A stretch of 57,937 nt of DNA from an uncultured Paraprevotella sp. (GCA_910586505.1 CAJUGV010000012.1:1-57937), one strand, 5' to 3'. Positions 17,736 to 27,152 are shown, counted from the stretch's first letter. The notes: generated from the letters alone by a model not told the origin. Numbers and translations are program-made.

Positions 17736-19184
17736 ATGGTGACATTTACTACGGCTCTCGTGCTTCTGGTGTTGGGATATATCGTGTACGGGGCTTTTGT
17801 GGAGAGAGTGTTCGGGACCGATTTGTCCCGCAAAACTCCTTGTTATACGATGGCCGACGGAGTAGACTATACTCCGATGCCTGAGTGGAAAGTCTATCTG
17901 ATTCAGTTTCTGAACATAGCCGGAACCGGTCCTGTATTTGGGGCGATACTGGGTATTCTTTATGGCCCCGCCGCTTACCTTTGGATTGTTTTCGGATGTA
18001 TATTCGGCGGAGCTGTGCACGACTATCTGTCGGGTATGATCTCATTGCGTAAGAATGGCGCCAGTCTGCCGGAGGTGGTGGGTGACGAACTGGGTGCGGG
18101 CGTGCGTTTCGTCATGCGTGTGTTGTCGTTGGTGCTGATGGTACTTGTAGGGACGGTATTTGTGACGACCCCGGCCGGTTTGCTGGCTTCCATGACGGAA
18201 GGATGGGGCGCATGGGGCACGTCATTGTTCTGGAGCGTTGTGATATTCATTTATTATATTTTGGCTACGCTGCTTCCCATCAATGCCCTTATCGGGCGAA
18301 TTTATCCTTTGTTCGGCTTGGCATTATTGTTTATGGCGGTCGGTGTGCTGGTGGGTATTTATACGCACGACGGCTGGATGCCCGAGATAACATCTGCTTT
18401 TGAGAACCACCATCCGGATAGGAAGCTGAATGTGTTCCCTATGATGTTCATTACGATTGCGTGCGGAGCCATCAGCGGTTTTCATGCCACGCAAAGTCCT
18501 ATGATGGCGCGCTGTATGAAAAATGAGAGGATGGGCCGGCATGTGTTCTACGGTGCGATGATAACAGAAGGGATCGTGGCTTTGGTGTGGGCTGCCGCAG
18601 CTATCAAGTTTGCAGGCAGCTATGAAGGACTTGTTTCTCTGATGGCTTCTTCCGGCAAGTCGAATCCGGCTATTGTGGTCAATGCCATCTGTCGTGACTG
18701 GCTGGGTACGACCGGTGCGGTGCTGGCCATATTGGGGGTGGTGGCTGCTCCCGTCACTTCGGGCGATACCGCTTTCCGGTGCGCCCGACTCATTGCATCC
18801 GATTTTCTGCATTACAGGCAAAACGGCATTTTGCGCCGTCTGGTCGTCTCTGTTCCCCTTTTTCTGATAGCTGCAGTGTTAATGAATATCAACTTTGATA
18901 TATTATGGCGGTATTTTGCGTGGTTTAATCAAACTTTGTCTATCTTTACGCTATGGGCGGTCACAGTCTGGTTGGCGCGTAAGGGAAAGGCTTTCTATGT
19001 GACCCTGTTTCCGGCGCTGTTCATGACGGCCGTTTGCACCACCTATATCCTGGTGGCGGCAGAAGGGTTCGGACTGCCTTATTTGCCGGGATGTATGGCC
19101 GGGGTTCTGATGGCGGCTTTTCTACTGGGCGCATTTGTCAGATGGTATGTACGGATGAAGAAAGTCGGACCGCAGGCAGGATGA
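17736..19184 (+). CDS. cstA: CstA-family carbon starvation transporter
   Basis: An inner-membrane permease. The E. coli members import pyruvate or peptides under carbon limitation. This 482-residue form is the shorter version usual in Bacteroidetes, with about a dozen hydrophobic helices across its length. Family landmarks are YTPMPEWKVYLIQFLNIAGTGPVFG near residues 45-70 (given here as YTPMPEWK and NIAGTGPVFG), GGAVHDYLSGM, and GFHATQSPMMARCM near 250. It stands alone behind its own -7 box and is followed by a small outer-membrane protein gene 45 bases on. The transported substrate here is not known. Confidence 0.93.
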   Translation: MVTFTTALVLLVLGYIVYGAFVERVFGTDLSRKTPCYTMADGVDYTPMPEWKVYLIQFLNIAGTGPVFGAILGILYGPAAYLWIVFGCIFGGAVHDYLSGMISLRKNGASLPEVVGDELGAGVRFVMRVLSLVLMVLVGTVFVTTPAGLLASMTEGWGAWGTSLFWSVVIFIYYILATLLPINALIGRIYPLFGLALLFMAVGVLVGIYTHDGWMPEITSAFENHHPDRKLNVFPMMFITIACGAISGFHATQSPMMARCMKNERMGRHVFYGAMITEGIVALVWAAAAIKFAGSYEGLVSLMASSGKSNPAIVVNAICRDWLGTTGAVLAILGVVAAPVTSGDTAFRCARLIASDFLHYRQNGILRRLVVSVPLFLIAAVLMNINFDILWRYFAWFNQTLSIFTLWAVTVWLARKGKAFYVTLFPALFMTAVCTTYILVAAEGFGLPYLPGCMAGVLMAAFLLGAFVRWYVRMKKVGPQAG

Positions 19185-19229
19185 ATATTTGAGCATGCAG
19201 TATGATTATTAATCAAGTAAAATTATAAT

Positions 19230-19706
19230 ATGAAGAAGTTAATGCTGTCTTTGCTGCTTATGGTTGCGGCAATTGGTGCGAAAGCACAGTTTGAGAAGGG
19301 AACAACTTATGTTTCGGCTTCTACTACCGGTTTGGGACTGTCGTATAGTTCAAGTGAAAAGTTTAATTTCGGATTTGATCTGAATGGCGGTTATTTCGTA
19401 CAGAAAGCCTGGATGCTCTACGGGAGATTAGGTTATAACCATACGGATTATACCGATAATTTCCAGTTGGGAGTGGGCGGACGTTACTATTTTACACAGA
19501 ACGGTGTTTATATGGGTCTCGGATTGCAGTATGAGCATGCGACCAAGAACGTGAATAATGTACAGCTTTGTCCGGAAGTCGGATACGCGTTCTTTGTAAA
19601 CCGTTTTATTACGATAGAGCCGGCTGTGTACTATCACATGAGTCTGAATGACTTTTCGGACGGAAGCAAGGTGGGTCTGAAGTTGGGTCTCGGCTTCTAT
19701 TTCTGA
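19230..19706 (+). CDS. small outer-membrane beta-barrel protein
   Basis: A 158-residue protein with a signal peptide (MKKLMLSLLLMVAAIGAKAQ, cut after the last Ala-Gln region). The rest alternates hydrophobic and polar residues in eight or so strands rich in Gly and Tyr, and ends in FYF, the terminal aromatic signature of outer-membrane barrels. It fits the OmpW/OMP_b-brl-like small porin group. Its role is unknown. A strong terminator follows 18 bases after the stop. Confidence 0.82.
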   Translation: MKKLMLSLLLMVAAIGAKAQFEKGTTYVSASTTGLGLSYSSSEKFNFGFDLNGGYFVQKAWMLYGRLGYNHTDYTDNFQLGVGGRYYFTQNGVYMGLGLQYEHATKNVNNVQLCPEVGYAFFVNRFITIEPAVYYHMSLNDFSDGSKVGLKLGLGFYF

Positions 19707-19723
19707 CAAAAGTATAACCCTTG

Positions 19724-19765
19724 ACTCCGTGCGTGAAAGCAAATAAGTGTTTTCACGCACGGAGT
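19724..19765 (+). terminator. rho-independent terminator after the beta-barrel gene
   Basis: Arms ACTCCGTGCGTGAAA and TTTCACGCACGGAGT pair perfectly over 15 bases around a 12-base loop, followed by TGTTTTAT. Confidence 0.87.
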
Positions 19766-19783
19766 TGTTTTATATACAAGTTG

Positions 19784-19827
19784 CCGGAAGCGCATGAGGG
19801 AAGATATGCTTCCGGTTTGTTTTTTTC
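19784..19827 (+). terminator. second terminator in tandem
   Basis: CCGGAAGC pairs with GCTTCCGG, extended inside by GCAT/ATGC with a bulge, and is followed by TTTGTTTTTTTC. It may back up the first terminator. Confidence 0.65.
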
Positions 19828-19992
19828 TTCTATTCCCGTTTGACTCCTTTGAATGCAGGCAAGTGGCCGGACTGGCAGAAATGTATATTTACCTGTCAGG
19901 CGGTATTTATTATGATGATCTGAACAGGAAGCGTATCTTGTATGTTTCAGATTGTAAGGACGGCGGTCTGTTTTTACAAAAAGCGATGCCGT

Positions 19993-20027
19993 TTTGTATA
20001 ATCTGCTTTCTATGAGGTGTAATTTTG
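19993..20027 (+). promoter_or_regulatory. probable glnN promoter
   Basis: TAATTTTG at 20020-20027 matches the -7 consensus. TTTG at 19993-19996 is 23 bases upstream, slightly longer than ideal. The leader to the glnN ATG would be about 53 bases. Confidence 0.5.
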
Positions 20028-20086
20028 CATGAAACAAAAGCGGAGTGCGAATGTCTTGTAAATATGCGTAGTAAAAAGTAATAATT

Positions 20087-22276
20087 ATGTCGGAATTAAG
20101 ATTCAGAGTGGTGGAGAAGGCCTTTCACACAAAACCAAAGGAGGTGTCTGTGCCGTCGAGACGGCCCGAAGAGTATTTTGGGAAGTATGTATTCAGTCGT
20201 GAGAAGATGTTTAGGTATCTGTCGCGTGCTGTATACGAAAAACTGGTAGATGCGATGGAGCATGAAACGGTGCTCGACCGTGCCGTTGCCGATGAGGTGG
20301 CAGCAGGCATGAGGCGCTGGGCTTCTGAACTGGGGGCTACTCATTATACTCATTGGTTTCAGCCGCTTACGGAAGGTACGGCAGAAAAGCACGATGCTTT
20401 CGTGGAGCATGACGGGAAAGGTGGTATGATGGAAGAGTTTTCGGGTAAATTGCTTGTACAACAGGAACCGGATGCTTCTTCGTTTCCCAGTGGCGGTATT
20501 CGCAATACTTTCGAAGCTCGTGGCTACAGTGCGTGGGATCCTTCCTCGCCGGTATTTGTGGTGGACGATACCTTGTGCATACCTACCGTGTTTATTGCTT
20601 ATACCGGCGAATCGCTGGATTATAAGGCGCCTTTGCTGAGAGCGTTGCGTGCGGTGGACAAGGCCGCAGTAGAAGTGTGTCATTACTTCGATCCGTCGGT
20701 AAGGAGAGTACATTCTTATCTGGGATGGGAACAGGAATATTTTCTCGTCGACGAGGGATTGTATGCCGCCCGGCCGGATTTGATGCTTACGGGGCGTACG
20801 TTGATGGGGCATGAAGCCTCGAAAAATCAGCAACTGGAGGATCATTATTTCGGAGCGATACCGGCACGCGTGGCTGCTTTTATGAAAGATTTGGAGATCC
20901 GGGCTCTGGAACTGGGAATTCCGGTGAAGACACGCCATAATGAGGTGGCGCCGAATCAGTTTGAATTAGCTTCGGTTTTTGAGGAATGTAATCTTGCGGT
21001 AGACCACAATATGCTGTTGATGTCGCTGATGCGGAAAGTGGCCCGGACGCATGGTTTTCGCGTATTGTTGCATGAAAAACCTTTCAAGGGAGTGAACGGA
21101 TCGGGCAAGCATAACAACTGGTCGTTGGGAACAGATACCGGTATGATGCTTATGGCCCCAGGAAAGACAACGGGAGAAAATTTGCGTTTCATCACATTTA
21201 TTGTGAACACGCTGATGGCTGTCTATCGTCATAACGGACTGCTGAAAGCGTCCATAATGAGCGCTTCCAACGCTCATCGCCTGGGGGCCAATGAGGCTCC
21301 TCCAGCCATTATTTCGTCTTTTCTCGGTGTGCAGTTGAGCCGTGTGCTGGATCGTCTGGAAGATAGCTCTGAAGAGATTCTGACGGCTTTGGGCGGCAAG
21401 CATGGCATGCATTTGGATATTCCGCAGATTCCGGAGTTGCTTATTGACAATACAGACCGTAACAGAACGTCGCCCTTCGCTTTTACCGGCAATCGTTTCG
21501 AGTTTCGTGCCGTAGGTTCGGAAGCCAACTGTGCCAGTGCCATGATTGCTTTGAATGCCGCTATGGCCGAGCAGTTGAAAGAGTTCAAAGCCGAGGTCGA
21601 TGCCCTCATGAAGAAAGGAGAGGGCTGTGAGGCGGCAATTCTTCAGGTGATTCGTAGATATATAAAGATTTGCAAACCCATCCGTTTTGACGGGAATGGT
21701 TACAGCGGGGAATGGAAGGCAGAAGCGGTGCGTCGCGGTTTGGATTGCGAAACCAGTTGTCCGGCGATATTCGATCGTTATCTTGCTCCGCAGAGCATTG
21801 TAATGTTCGAGTCGACCGGTGTGATGACAAAGTCCGAACTGGAGGCCCGTAACGAAGTGAAATGGGAAACATATACCAAGAAAGTTCAGATAGAGTCTCG
21901 TGTGCTCGGCGATTTGGCTATGAATCATATCATTCCCGTAGCTATAGAATATCAGGGCCGTCTGATTGATAACGTGTACAAGATAAAGCGGATTACGGAC
22001 GACGAGGAGGCGACGGCCCTTTCTTCTGAGAATTGGGCTATCATCAAAGAAGTGGCCGGACATACGGCCTACATAAAGAAACATGTGGACGAGATGATAG
22101 AAGCCCGCAAGCAGGCTAACAAGACGGAAGACATGCGAATGAAAGCCGTGGCTTATCATGATGTGATCGCTCCTATGCTGGAGCGAATCCGTTATCATAT
22201 CGACAAACTGGAATTGATAGTCGATGACCGTATGTGGACGCTGCCTAAGTACCGTGAGTTGCTGTTCATCCGCTGA
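20087..22276 (+). CDS. glnN: glutamine synthetase type III
   Basis: Makes glutamine from glutamate, ammonia and ATP in the cytoplasm. The 729-residue length and the phrase THYTHWFQPLTEGTAEKHD near residues 85-103 are typical of the type III enzyme of Bacteroidetes, which is much longer than types I and II. Other conserved parts are GWEQEYFLVDEG (Glu ligands), RHNEVAPNQFE, NGSGKHNNWSLGT, and NRTSPFAFTGNRFEFR. The start follows a -7 box by about 60 bases. No GlnB- or Amt-type gene lies next to it. Regulation by nitrogen is expected from the family but no site can be read. Confidence 0.97.
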   Translation: MSELRFRVVEKAFHTKPKEVSVPSRRPEEYFGKYVFSREKMFRYLSRAVYEKLVDAMEHETVLDRAVADEVAAGMRRWASELGATHYTHWFQPLTEGTAEKHDAFVEHDGKGGMMEEFSGKLLVQQEPDASSFPSGGIRNTFEARGYSAWDPSSPVFVVDDTLCIPTVFIAYTGESLDYKAPLLRALRAVDKAAVEVCHYFDPSVRRVHSYLGWEQEYFLVDEGLYAARPDLMLTGRTLMGHEASKNQQLEDHYFGAIPARVAAFMKDLEIRALELGIPVKTRHNEVAPNQFELASVFEECNLAVDHNMLLMSLMRKVARTHGFRVLLHEKPFKGVNGSGKHNNWSLGTDTGMMLMAPGKTTGENLRFITFIVNTLMAVYRHNGLLKASIMSASNAHRLGANEAPPAIISSFLGVQLSRVLDRLEDSSEEILTALGGKHGMHLDIPQIPELLIDNTDRNRTSPFAFTGNRFEFRAVGSEANCASAMIALNAAMAEQLKEFKAEVDALMKKGEGCEAAILQVIRRYIKICKPIRFDGNGYSGEWKAEAVRRGLDCETSCPAIFDRYLAPQSIVMFESTGVMTKSELEARNEVKWETYTKKVQIESRVLGDLAMNHIIPVAIEYQGRLIDNVYKIKRITDDEEATALSSENWAIIKEVAGHTAYIKKHVDEMIEARKQANKTEDMRMKAVAYHDVIAPMLERIRYHIDKLELIVDDRMWTLPKYRELLFIR

Positions 22277-22468
22277 CGCAGTCGCTTTGCAGGTGCGGAA
22301 TACCGAAAAGAAGAGGCCTGAGTATTCTGTAATACCACGGTCTCTTTTTCACGTTTTGTGGCCTGCCGCATATTAAAAGTATTTGGAAAAAATAAAAAAA
22401 ACAGCAGGTCGGTTAGGTAGTTTGCTTTTCTTATACGTATAATAGAGTGAATATATTAGTTAATATTG

Positions 22469-22482
22469 GAATTAGGTTAATG
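22469..22482 (+). repeat. leader motif GAATTAGGTTAATG, copy 1
   Basis: The same 14 bases occur at 27073-27086, again upstream of a secreted enzyme gene, and GGGTTGTTT follows at some distance in both places. This may be a shared control element of the two leaders. Confidence 0.5.
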
Positions 22483-22574
22483 TTGGTTTTAGGGTATCAG
22501 GGTTGTTTGAGGAGGAAAATTGTTTTCAGGATATTGTTTTAGATGCCCGCTGTCTTCGTGAATAAAATTGAGCG

Positions 22575-22686
22575 TACCGTCACAATGATGACGGTATAAG
22601 GGGGTGTCTGATGACTCTCGTCAGGAAGTTTGCGTTAATTATACTAAAAACAGGGAGAACGGTATGGGTAATCCATGCCGTTTTTT
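22575..22686 (+). ncRNA. candidate structured leader or small RNA
   Basis: Three consecutive hairpins are visible: TACCGTCA/TGACGGTA (22575-22596), CTGATGA/TCGTCAG with one wobble (22608-22624), and AACGGTATGG/CCATGCCGTT with a T run (22658-22686). It ends 47 bases before the next start codon. It matches no RNA family I know. It could be an attenuated 5' leader of the enzyme cluster or a separate small RNA. Confidence 0.35.
22658..22686 (+). terminator. terminator or attenuator upstream of the enzyme cluster
   Basis: Arms AACGGTATGG and CCATGCCGTT pair with one wobble around GTAATC and run straight into TTTTTT. Because it lies before a gene on the same strand, it must end either an upstream RNA or a controlled leader. 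Confidence 0.65.
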
Positions 22687-22732
22687 CGTATAATAATTAT
22701 ATGTTTAACGGTTAATTAGAGAAAGTATATAT

Positions 22733-24361
22733 ATGAAAAGATTATTCAGTGCTCTGTTGGCGGTGCTCTCCGTAGGAGGAGTTTGTGCACAAGTGACGGA
22801 ACGTGAACGGCCATCGGAATGGCAGAATCTGGTGAAAGGAGCCCGTTTTGTAGATCGTTTGCTGCCGATGAAAGGCGAAGTGCTGTCTTCTGATGTTTGG
22901 GGGGCGGATAGTGTGCGTCCGCGTCTGGTGGACAACGGGATAGAATTGTCCGGAACTTCCTTTTGGGGAGGCAATATCTTGCAGACACCCGATTCCAAGT
23001 ATCATTTGTTTGTGTGCGGATGGCCTGAGGATTCTCCAAAGGGGCACATGTTTTGGCCTAAGTCTACGGTTTTTCACGCTGTGGGCGATAAGCTGGAAGG
23101 TCCCTACACCGTTTGCGATACGATTGGAAAGGGGCATAATCCGGAGGCTTTCCGACTGAAAGACGGCCGGATCATCGTCTATGTGATAGACGGGTATTAC
23201 ATCGCTTCGTCGGTCGACGGACCGTGGCGTTATGCCAAGTTTAATTTCGATGCCCGCAGCCGCAGGATTATCGAGGGACTGTCTAACCTTACGTTTGCCC
23301 GCCGCGACGACGGTTCGTTTCTGATGGTGTGCCGTGGCGGGGGCGTATGGGTAAGCCGCGACGGACTTTCGCCTTACGAACAGTTGACCGACCGCAGGGT
23401 TTATCCTCCTGTAGAGGGACGGTTTGAAGATCCGGTCGTATGGCGCGACCATTTGCAGTATCATTTGATTGTGAACGACTGGCTGGGGCGTATCGCCTAT
23501 TACCAACGTTCGAAAGACGGACTCAACTGGGTGACGGAACAGGGAGAGGCCTACATGCCAGGTGTGTCGGTGCATCCCGACGGCCGTGTGGAGCATTGGT
23601 TCAAGTATGAACGTCCCAAAGTTTTTCAGGACAGTGTGGGGCGTGCCGTGCAGATAAACTTCGCCGTGATCGATACGATAAAGTGGCAGGATCTGCCCAA
23701 CGACAACCACAGTTCCAAAAACATCAGCATTCCGCTGAACAAAGGCTTGTTGCTGGAAGTGCTGAACCGTGAGACGATTACGGCAGACACCAAAACCATA
23801 GAGGTGAGGATCCGTGCGGAGCAGGGCTTTAATCCTCAAAAAGACATAGATGTCAAATCACTGCGTTTCGGCAGCTATACGGAAGTTAATTTCGGACGCG
23901 GATGCAAAGCCGTGCGTACCAGAAAAGACGGTAAGGATCTGATTGTGGAATTTGACGGTGCCGGAAACGGCATGCAGCCGGATGAGTTCGCGCCCAAGTT
24001 GTTGGGGCGCTACAAGAAGGGCGGTATGCTGTACGGCTATGCGTCGTTGCCATACGTAGACTATCGCCCGGCCATGCTTTCGGCGGCCTATCCCATGTAT
24101 GACAAGGAGGCGAAAACCCTGACGCTTGAAGTGAAAAACTACGGATTGTCTGCTTCCCGTCCGTCGCGGGTGGTCGTTGAGGCCCGCGGCCGTCAGTTTG
24201 CAGAGGGACAAGTGGGAGCGCTGGATCCTTACGGCATGTCAGCTCTGACTCTCCCGACGCTGTTTGCGGCGCCGATGGAAGAACTGTCGGACCTGACGGT
24301 GGTATTTTATACGGACGGCAAGGAGACCGGACGGAATAAGTTGATTTATTACCGGAAGTAG
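22733..24361 (+). CDS. secreted beta-propeller glycoside-hydrolase-like protein
   Basis: A 542-residue exported protein with a signal peptide ending GVCAQ (residue 20). Phrases such as YHLFVCGWPED, GKGHNPEAFRLKDGRI, GPWRYAKF, NLTFARRDDGSFLMVCRGG and FEDPVVWRDHLQYH recur at intervals like blades of a five-bladed propeller of the GH43/GH117-like type, with acidic residues in FEDPVVW. The last 200 residues form a separate beta domain. It is the first of a two-gene unit: the GH2 gene starts one base after its stop. The exact CAZy family and substrate are not assigned; acting on the same glycan as the GH2 enzyme is inferred from position. Confidence 0.75.
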   Translation: MKRLFSALLAVLSVGGVCAQVTERERPSEWQNLVKGARFVDRLLPMKGEVLSSDVWGADSVRPRLVDNGIELSGTSFWGGNILQTPDSKYHLFVCGWPEDSPKGHMFWPKSTVFHAVGDKLEGPYTVCDTIGKGHNPEAFRLKDGRIIVYVIDGYYIASSVDGPWRYAKFNFDARSRRIIEGLSNLTFARRDDGSFLMVCRGGGVWVSRDGLSPYEQLTDRRVYPPVEGRFEDPVVWRDHLQYHLIVNDWLGRIAYYQRSKDGLNWVTEQGEAYMPGVSVHPDGRVEHWFKYERPKVFQDSVGRAVQINFAVIDTIKWQDLPNDNHSSKNISIPLNKGLLLEVLNRETITADTKTIEVRIRAEQGFNPQKDIDVKSLRFGSYTEVNFGRGCKAVRTRKDGKDLIVEFDGAGNGMQPDEFAPKLLGRYKKGGMLYGYASLPYVDYRPAMLSAAYPMYDKEAKTLTLEVKNYGLSASRPSRVVVEARGRQFAEGQVGALDPYGMSALTLPTLFAAPMEELSDLTVVFYTDGKETGRNKLIYYRK

Positions 24362-24362
24362 G

Positions 24363-26963
24363 ATGCGGATGTGGTTGAGGTTGTTTTGCATCGTATGGCT
24401 GTGTGCCGTTGCGGGCAGTCTGAAGGCGGAAGACGGTCTGCGTGAGGTATGGAACATAAATGCTTCATGGAGATATTCGCGCGGAGACTACGCCGGTGCG
24501 GAACAATCGGAATATGACGACACCGAATGGGAAAGGGTCGGCTTGCCGCATTCGTTCAGCATACCTTATTTTCTGAGTAAGGATTTTTATGTAGGCTACG
24601 GCTGGTATCGCAAGACTGTGAGTCTGTCGGGAAAACAACTGAAAAGGAGAATTTTTCTGGAGTTTGACGGTGTGTTTCAGGAAGCGGAAGTTTTTGTGAA
24701 CGGCGTCAGGGCGGGAACCCATTTCGGCGGTTATACCGGTTTCTGCGTGGACATCACTCCGCATGCCGTGAAAGGGCGGAATGTCATTGCCGTCAGAGTG
24801 AACAATCTGTGGCGTCCCGACCGTGCGCCGAGAGCCGGCGAGCACGTGTTCAGCGGAGGTATATACCGCAATGTCCGTCTGGTATTGAAATCGCCTGTGC
24901 ATATAGACTGGTGCGGGATTGCCGTGACCACTCCCGGTCTGGCCGAGAGCGCCGGCCGCCGCTCTGCCGTAAAGGTCGTGACGGAGATCCGCAATGCGGA
25001 CCGCCGCAGCGGCACATACCGGTTGCAGACCGATGTGGTGGATGCTTCCGGACGGAAAGTTGCGTCGGTGGCTCATGAATACGACGTGGCGGCGGGAGCT
25101 GTCGTGCCGGTAGAGCAACTGACACCCGAGGTGGAGCATCCGCAGTGCTGGTCGCCGGAACATCCTTATCTGTATAAAGTGGTCAGTACGTTGTCGCACA
25201 AAAAACGGGTGCTCGACCGTGTGGAGACCGTGACGGGTTTCCGTTGGATGGAATGGACGGCAGACAGAGGTTTCTTTCTGAACGGCAAACATCTTTATCT
25301 GAAAGGAGCCAACGTGCATCAGGATCATGCAGGATGGGGCGATGCCGTCACCGAAGCCGGAATGCTTCGCGATGTGCGCCTGATGAAAGAGGCCGGATTT
25401 AATTTCATTCGCGGCTCTCATTATCCCCACTCGCCGGCCTTTGTCGAGGCCTGTGACCGTGAAGGCATGCTTTTCTGGTCGGAAAATGCGTTCTGGGGCA
25501 TCGGCGGCTTCCGGCCCGACGGATACTGGAATGCGAGTGCCTATCCCGTGCGGCCGGAAGACTGCGAGGGTTTCGGCCACAGTGTGAAAGAGCAACTGGC
25601 GGAAATGATACGCATCCACCGCAACCATCCTTCCATCATCGTGTGGAGCATGTGCAATGAGGCCTTTTTCTCCGCACCGGCAGTGATGGACGGGGTACGG
25701 AGTCTGCTGACCGAATGCGTGGCGCTGTCGCGCCGGCTCGATCCTACGCGCCCGGCGGCCATCGGAGGGGCACAGCGTCCGCTGGGTGAGGGACGTATCG
25801 ACTTGTTGGGCGATGTGGCCGGATACAATGGCGACGGAAGCGTGATTCCGGAATTTCAGCATCCGGGCATTCCTTCGATGGTATCCGAATACGGCAGTGT
25901 GACGGCCGACCGTCCGGGAAAGTATGCGCCGGGATGGGGCGACTTACAGAAAAACGAAGCCTACAAGGGGCTTGCCTGGCGCAGCGGGCAGGCTGTGTGG
26001 TGTGGCTTCGACCATGGATCCATTGCCGGAAGTACGTTGGGAAAAATGGGACTGGTAGACTATTTTCGTATACCTAAACGCTCCTGGTATTGGTACCGGA
26101 ACGAGTATCGGGGCATAGAGCCGCCCGTCTGGCCGGAAGCCGGAGATGCGGCCCGTCTGGTGCTGACGGCGGATCGATATGACGGTATAGGTACCGACGG
26201 CACGGACGATGTCATGTTGCAGGTCGGTGTGCAGGATGCCGCCGGGCGTAGTCTTTCCGACAGTCCGGAAGTGACACTGACGGTTGTATCAGGACCGGGA
26301 GAGTTTCCCACCGGACGGAGCATTACCTTTCGTGCCGACAGCGATATTCGTATAGCCGACGGGAAAGCCGCCATAGAATTCAGGTCCTACGAGGCCGGAA
26401 CGGCCGTCGTGGAAGCCCGTTCGGACGGATTGGAGCCGTCGCGGGTAGAGATAAAATTTGTCGGGAATCGCCCTTATCGCGAAGGCGTCACACCTGTGGC
26501 GAAAGACCGCCCGTATGTGCGTTATGTCCGTGGGGCGGTAAGGGAGCAGCAGGTTTTCGGCCGTAACAATCCCACCTTTGCCAGTAGCCAGGCCGAGGGG
26601 TATGCTTCCGGTCGGGCTGCCGACGGCGATGTCTCCTCTTATTGGCAGGCTGCCGCTGCCGATGTCTCCCCCTGGTGGATGTCGGATACGGAGAAGGGAC
26701 TGGTGCTGCATCGTATCAAACTGGTTTTTCCCTCCGCTGAGGTCCGTAGCTATGTGGTGGAGGTATCTGCCGACAAAGAGCATTGGCTGGTGGTGGCGGA
26801 GGAAGGTGCAGACCGCGTAAAGAAGTCGGTTTGTGTGATAGAACTGGCATCGGAGAAGAAACCGGTCAAAGGCCGTTTCGTAAGGGTGCGTTTCAAAGAG
26901 AATACGGCGGTGTGTCCGGCTGTGGTCTCCGAGGTGGAGATTACCGGTGTGGTGAGCGATTGA
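24363..26963 (+). CDS. secreted glycoside hydrolase family 2 enzyme
   Basis: An exported retaining exo-glycosidase, most likely of the beta-galactosidase type. The 866-residue protein has a signal peptide to about residue 22 (SLKAED), a jelly-roll sugar-binding domain (FDGVFQEAEVFVNG, 102-115), an immunoglobulin-like domain, and the catalytic barrel. The acid/base Glu433 is in SMCNEAFFS and the nucleophile Glu509 is in MVSEYGS. LKGANVHQDHAGWG is the usual GH2 start of the barrel. A C-terminal domain of about 110 residues (from ASSQAEGYASGRAADGD) looks like a discoidin-type carbohydrate-binding fold. It is co-transcribed with the gene before it. No SusC/SusD pair or sensor-regulator is nearby. 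Confidence 0.92.
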   Translation: MRMWLRLFCIVWLCAVAGSLKAEDGLREVWNINASWRYSRGDYAGAEQSEYDDTEWERVGLPHSFSIPYFLSKDFYVGYGWYRKTVSLSGKQLKRRIFLEFDGVFQEAEVFVNGVRAGTHFGGYTGFCVDITPHAVKGRNVIAVRVNNLWRPDRAPRAGEHVFSGGIYRNVRLVLKSPVHIDWCGIAVTTPGLAESAGRRSAVKVVTEIRNADRRSGTYRLQTDVVDASGRKVASVAHEYDVAAGAVVPVEQLTPEVEHPQCWSPEHPYLYKVVSTLSHKKRVLDRVETVTGFRWMEWTADRGFFLNGKHLYLKGANVHQDHAGWGDAVTEAGMLRDVRLMKEAGFNFIRGSHYPHSPAFVEACDREGMLFWSENAFWGIGGFRPDGYWNASAYPVRPEDCEGFGHSVKEQLAEMIRIHRNHPSIIVWSMCNEAFFSAPAVMDGVRSLLTECVALSRRLDPTRPAAIGGAQRPLGEGRIDLLGDVAGYNGDGSVIPEFQHPGIPSMVSEYGSVTADRPGKYAPGWGDLQKNEAYKGLAWRSGQAVWCGFDHGSIAGSTLGKMGLVDYFRIPKRSWYWYRNEYRGIEPPVWPEAGDAARLVLTADRYDGIGTDGTDDVMLQVGVQDAAGRSLSDSPEVTLTVVSGPGEFPTGRSITFRADSDIRIADGKAAIEFRSYEAGTAVVEARSDGLEPSRVEIKFVGNRPYREGVTPVAKDRPYVRYVRGAVREQQVFGRNNPTFASSQAEGYASGRAADGDVSSYWQAAAADVSPWWMSDTEKGLVLHRIKLVFPSAEVRSYVVEVSADKEHWLVVAEEGADRVKKSVCVIELASEKKPVKGRFVRVRFKENTAVCPAVVSEVEITGVVSD

Positions 26964-27012
26964 CATGCCGCATCCGCGTTTTGTTTTTCGACGGAAACAG
27001 AAACGGCTTTTC

Positions 27013-27028
27013 GTGCGCGCGAGCGCAC
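27013..27028. other. short GC-rich hairpin with a GCGA loop
   Basis: GTGCGC and GCGCAC flank GCGA, a GNRA-type tetraloop, in the 189-base gap after the GH2 gene. There is no T run beside it, so it is not an obvious terminator. Confidence 0.4.
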
Positions 27029-27072
27029 ATATAAAATAGGATGAGATTGTTTTTCATATATTAAAGGTTTTA

Positions 27073-27086
27073 GAATTAGGTTAATG
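27073..27086 (+). repeat. leader motif GAATTAGGTTAATG, copy 2
   Basis: Identical to 22469-22482. Here it lies 67 bases before a secreted hydrolase gene, and GGGTTGTTTTC follows 32 bases later. Confidence 0.5.
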
Positions 27087-27152
27087 AGTGGATTAGGATT
27101 GAATTTGTATAAGGTGAAAGGGTTGTTTTCGGGAAAATAAAAACAAGGAAAG

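Larger units (their letters stand above)
19707..20086. other. intergenic region with tandem terminators and the glnN promoter
   Basis: It contains two successive hairpins with T runs (19724-19765 and 19784-19815) and a -7 box at 20020-20027. Between 19830 and 19990 I see nothing; a 73-codon frame there has no family features. Confidence 0.6.
22277..22732. other. 456-base non-coding region upstream of the secreted enzyme cluster
   Basis: The first 80 bases hold an imperfect hairpin (GAAAAGAAGAGGCC with GGTCTCTTTTTC) that may end glnN. From about 22440 there is a GGTTAATG-rich leader-like stretch. From 22575 three hairpins follow, the last with a T run. No protein frame of note is present. Confidence 0.55.

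Noticed and set aside
19794..20015. A 73-codon frame between the terminators and glnN
   Set aside because: It starts inside a terminator hairpin and shows no recognisable feature.
22307..22350. A firm terminator for glnN
   Set aside because: The stem is imperfect and the loop long. It is mentioned in the gap entry but not listed as a separate terminator.
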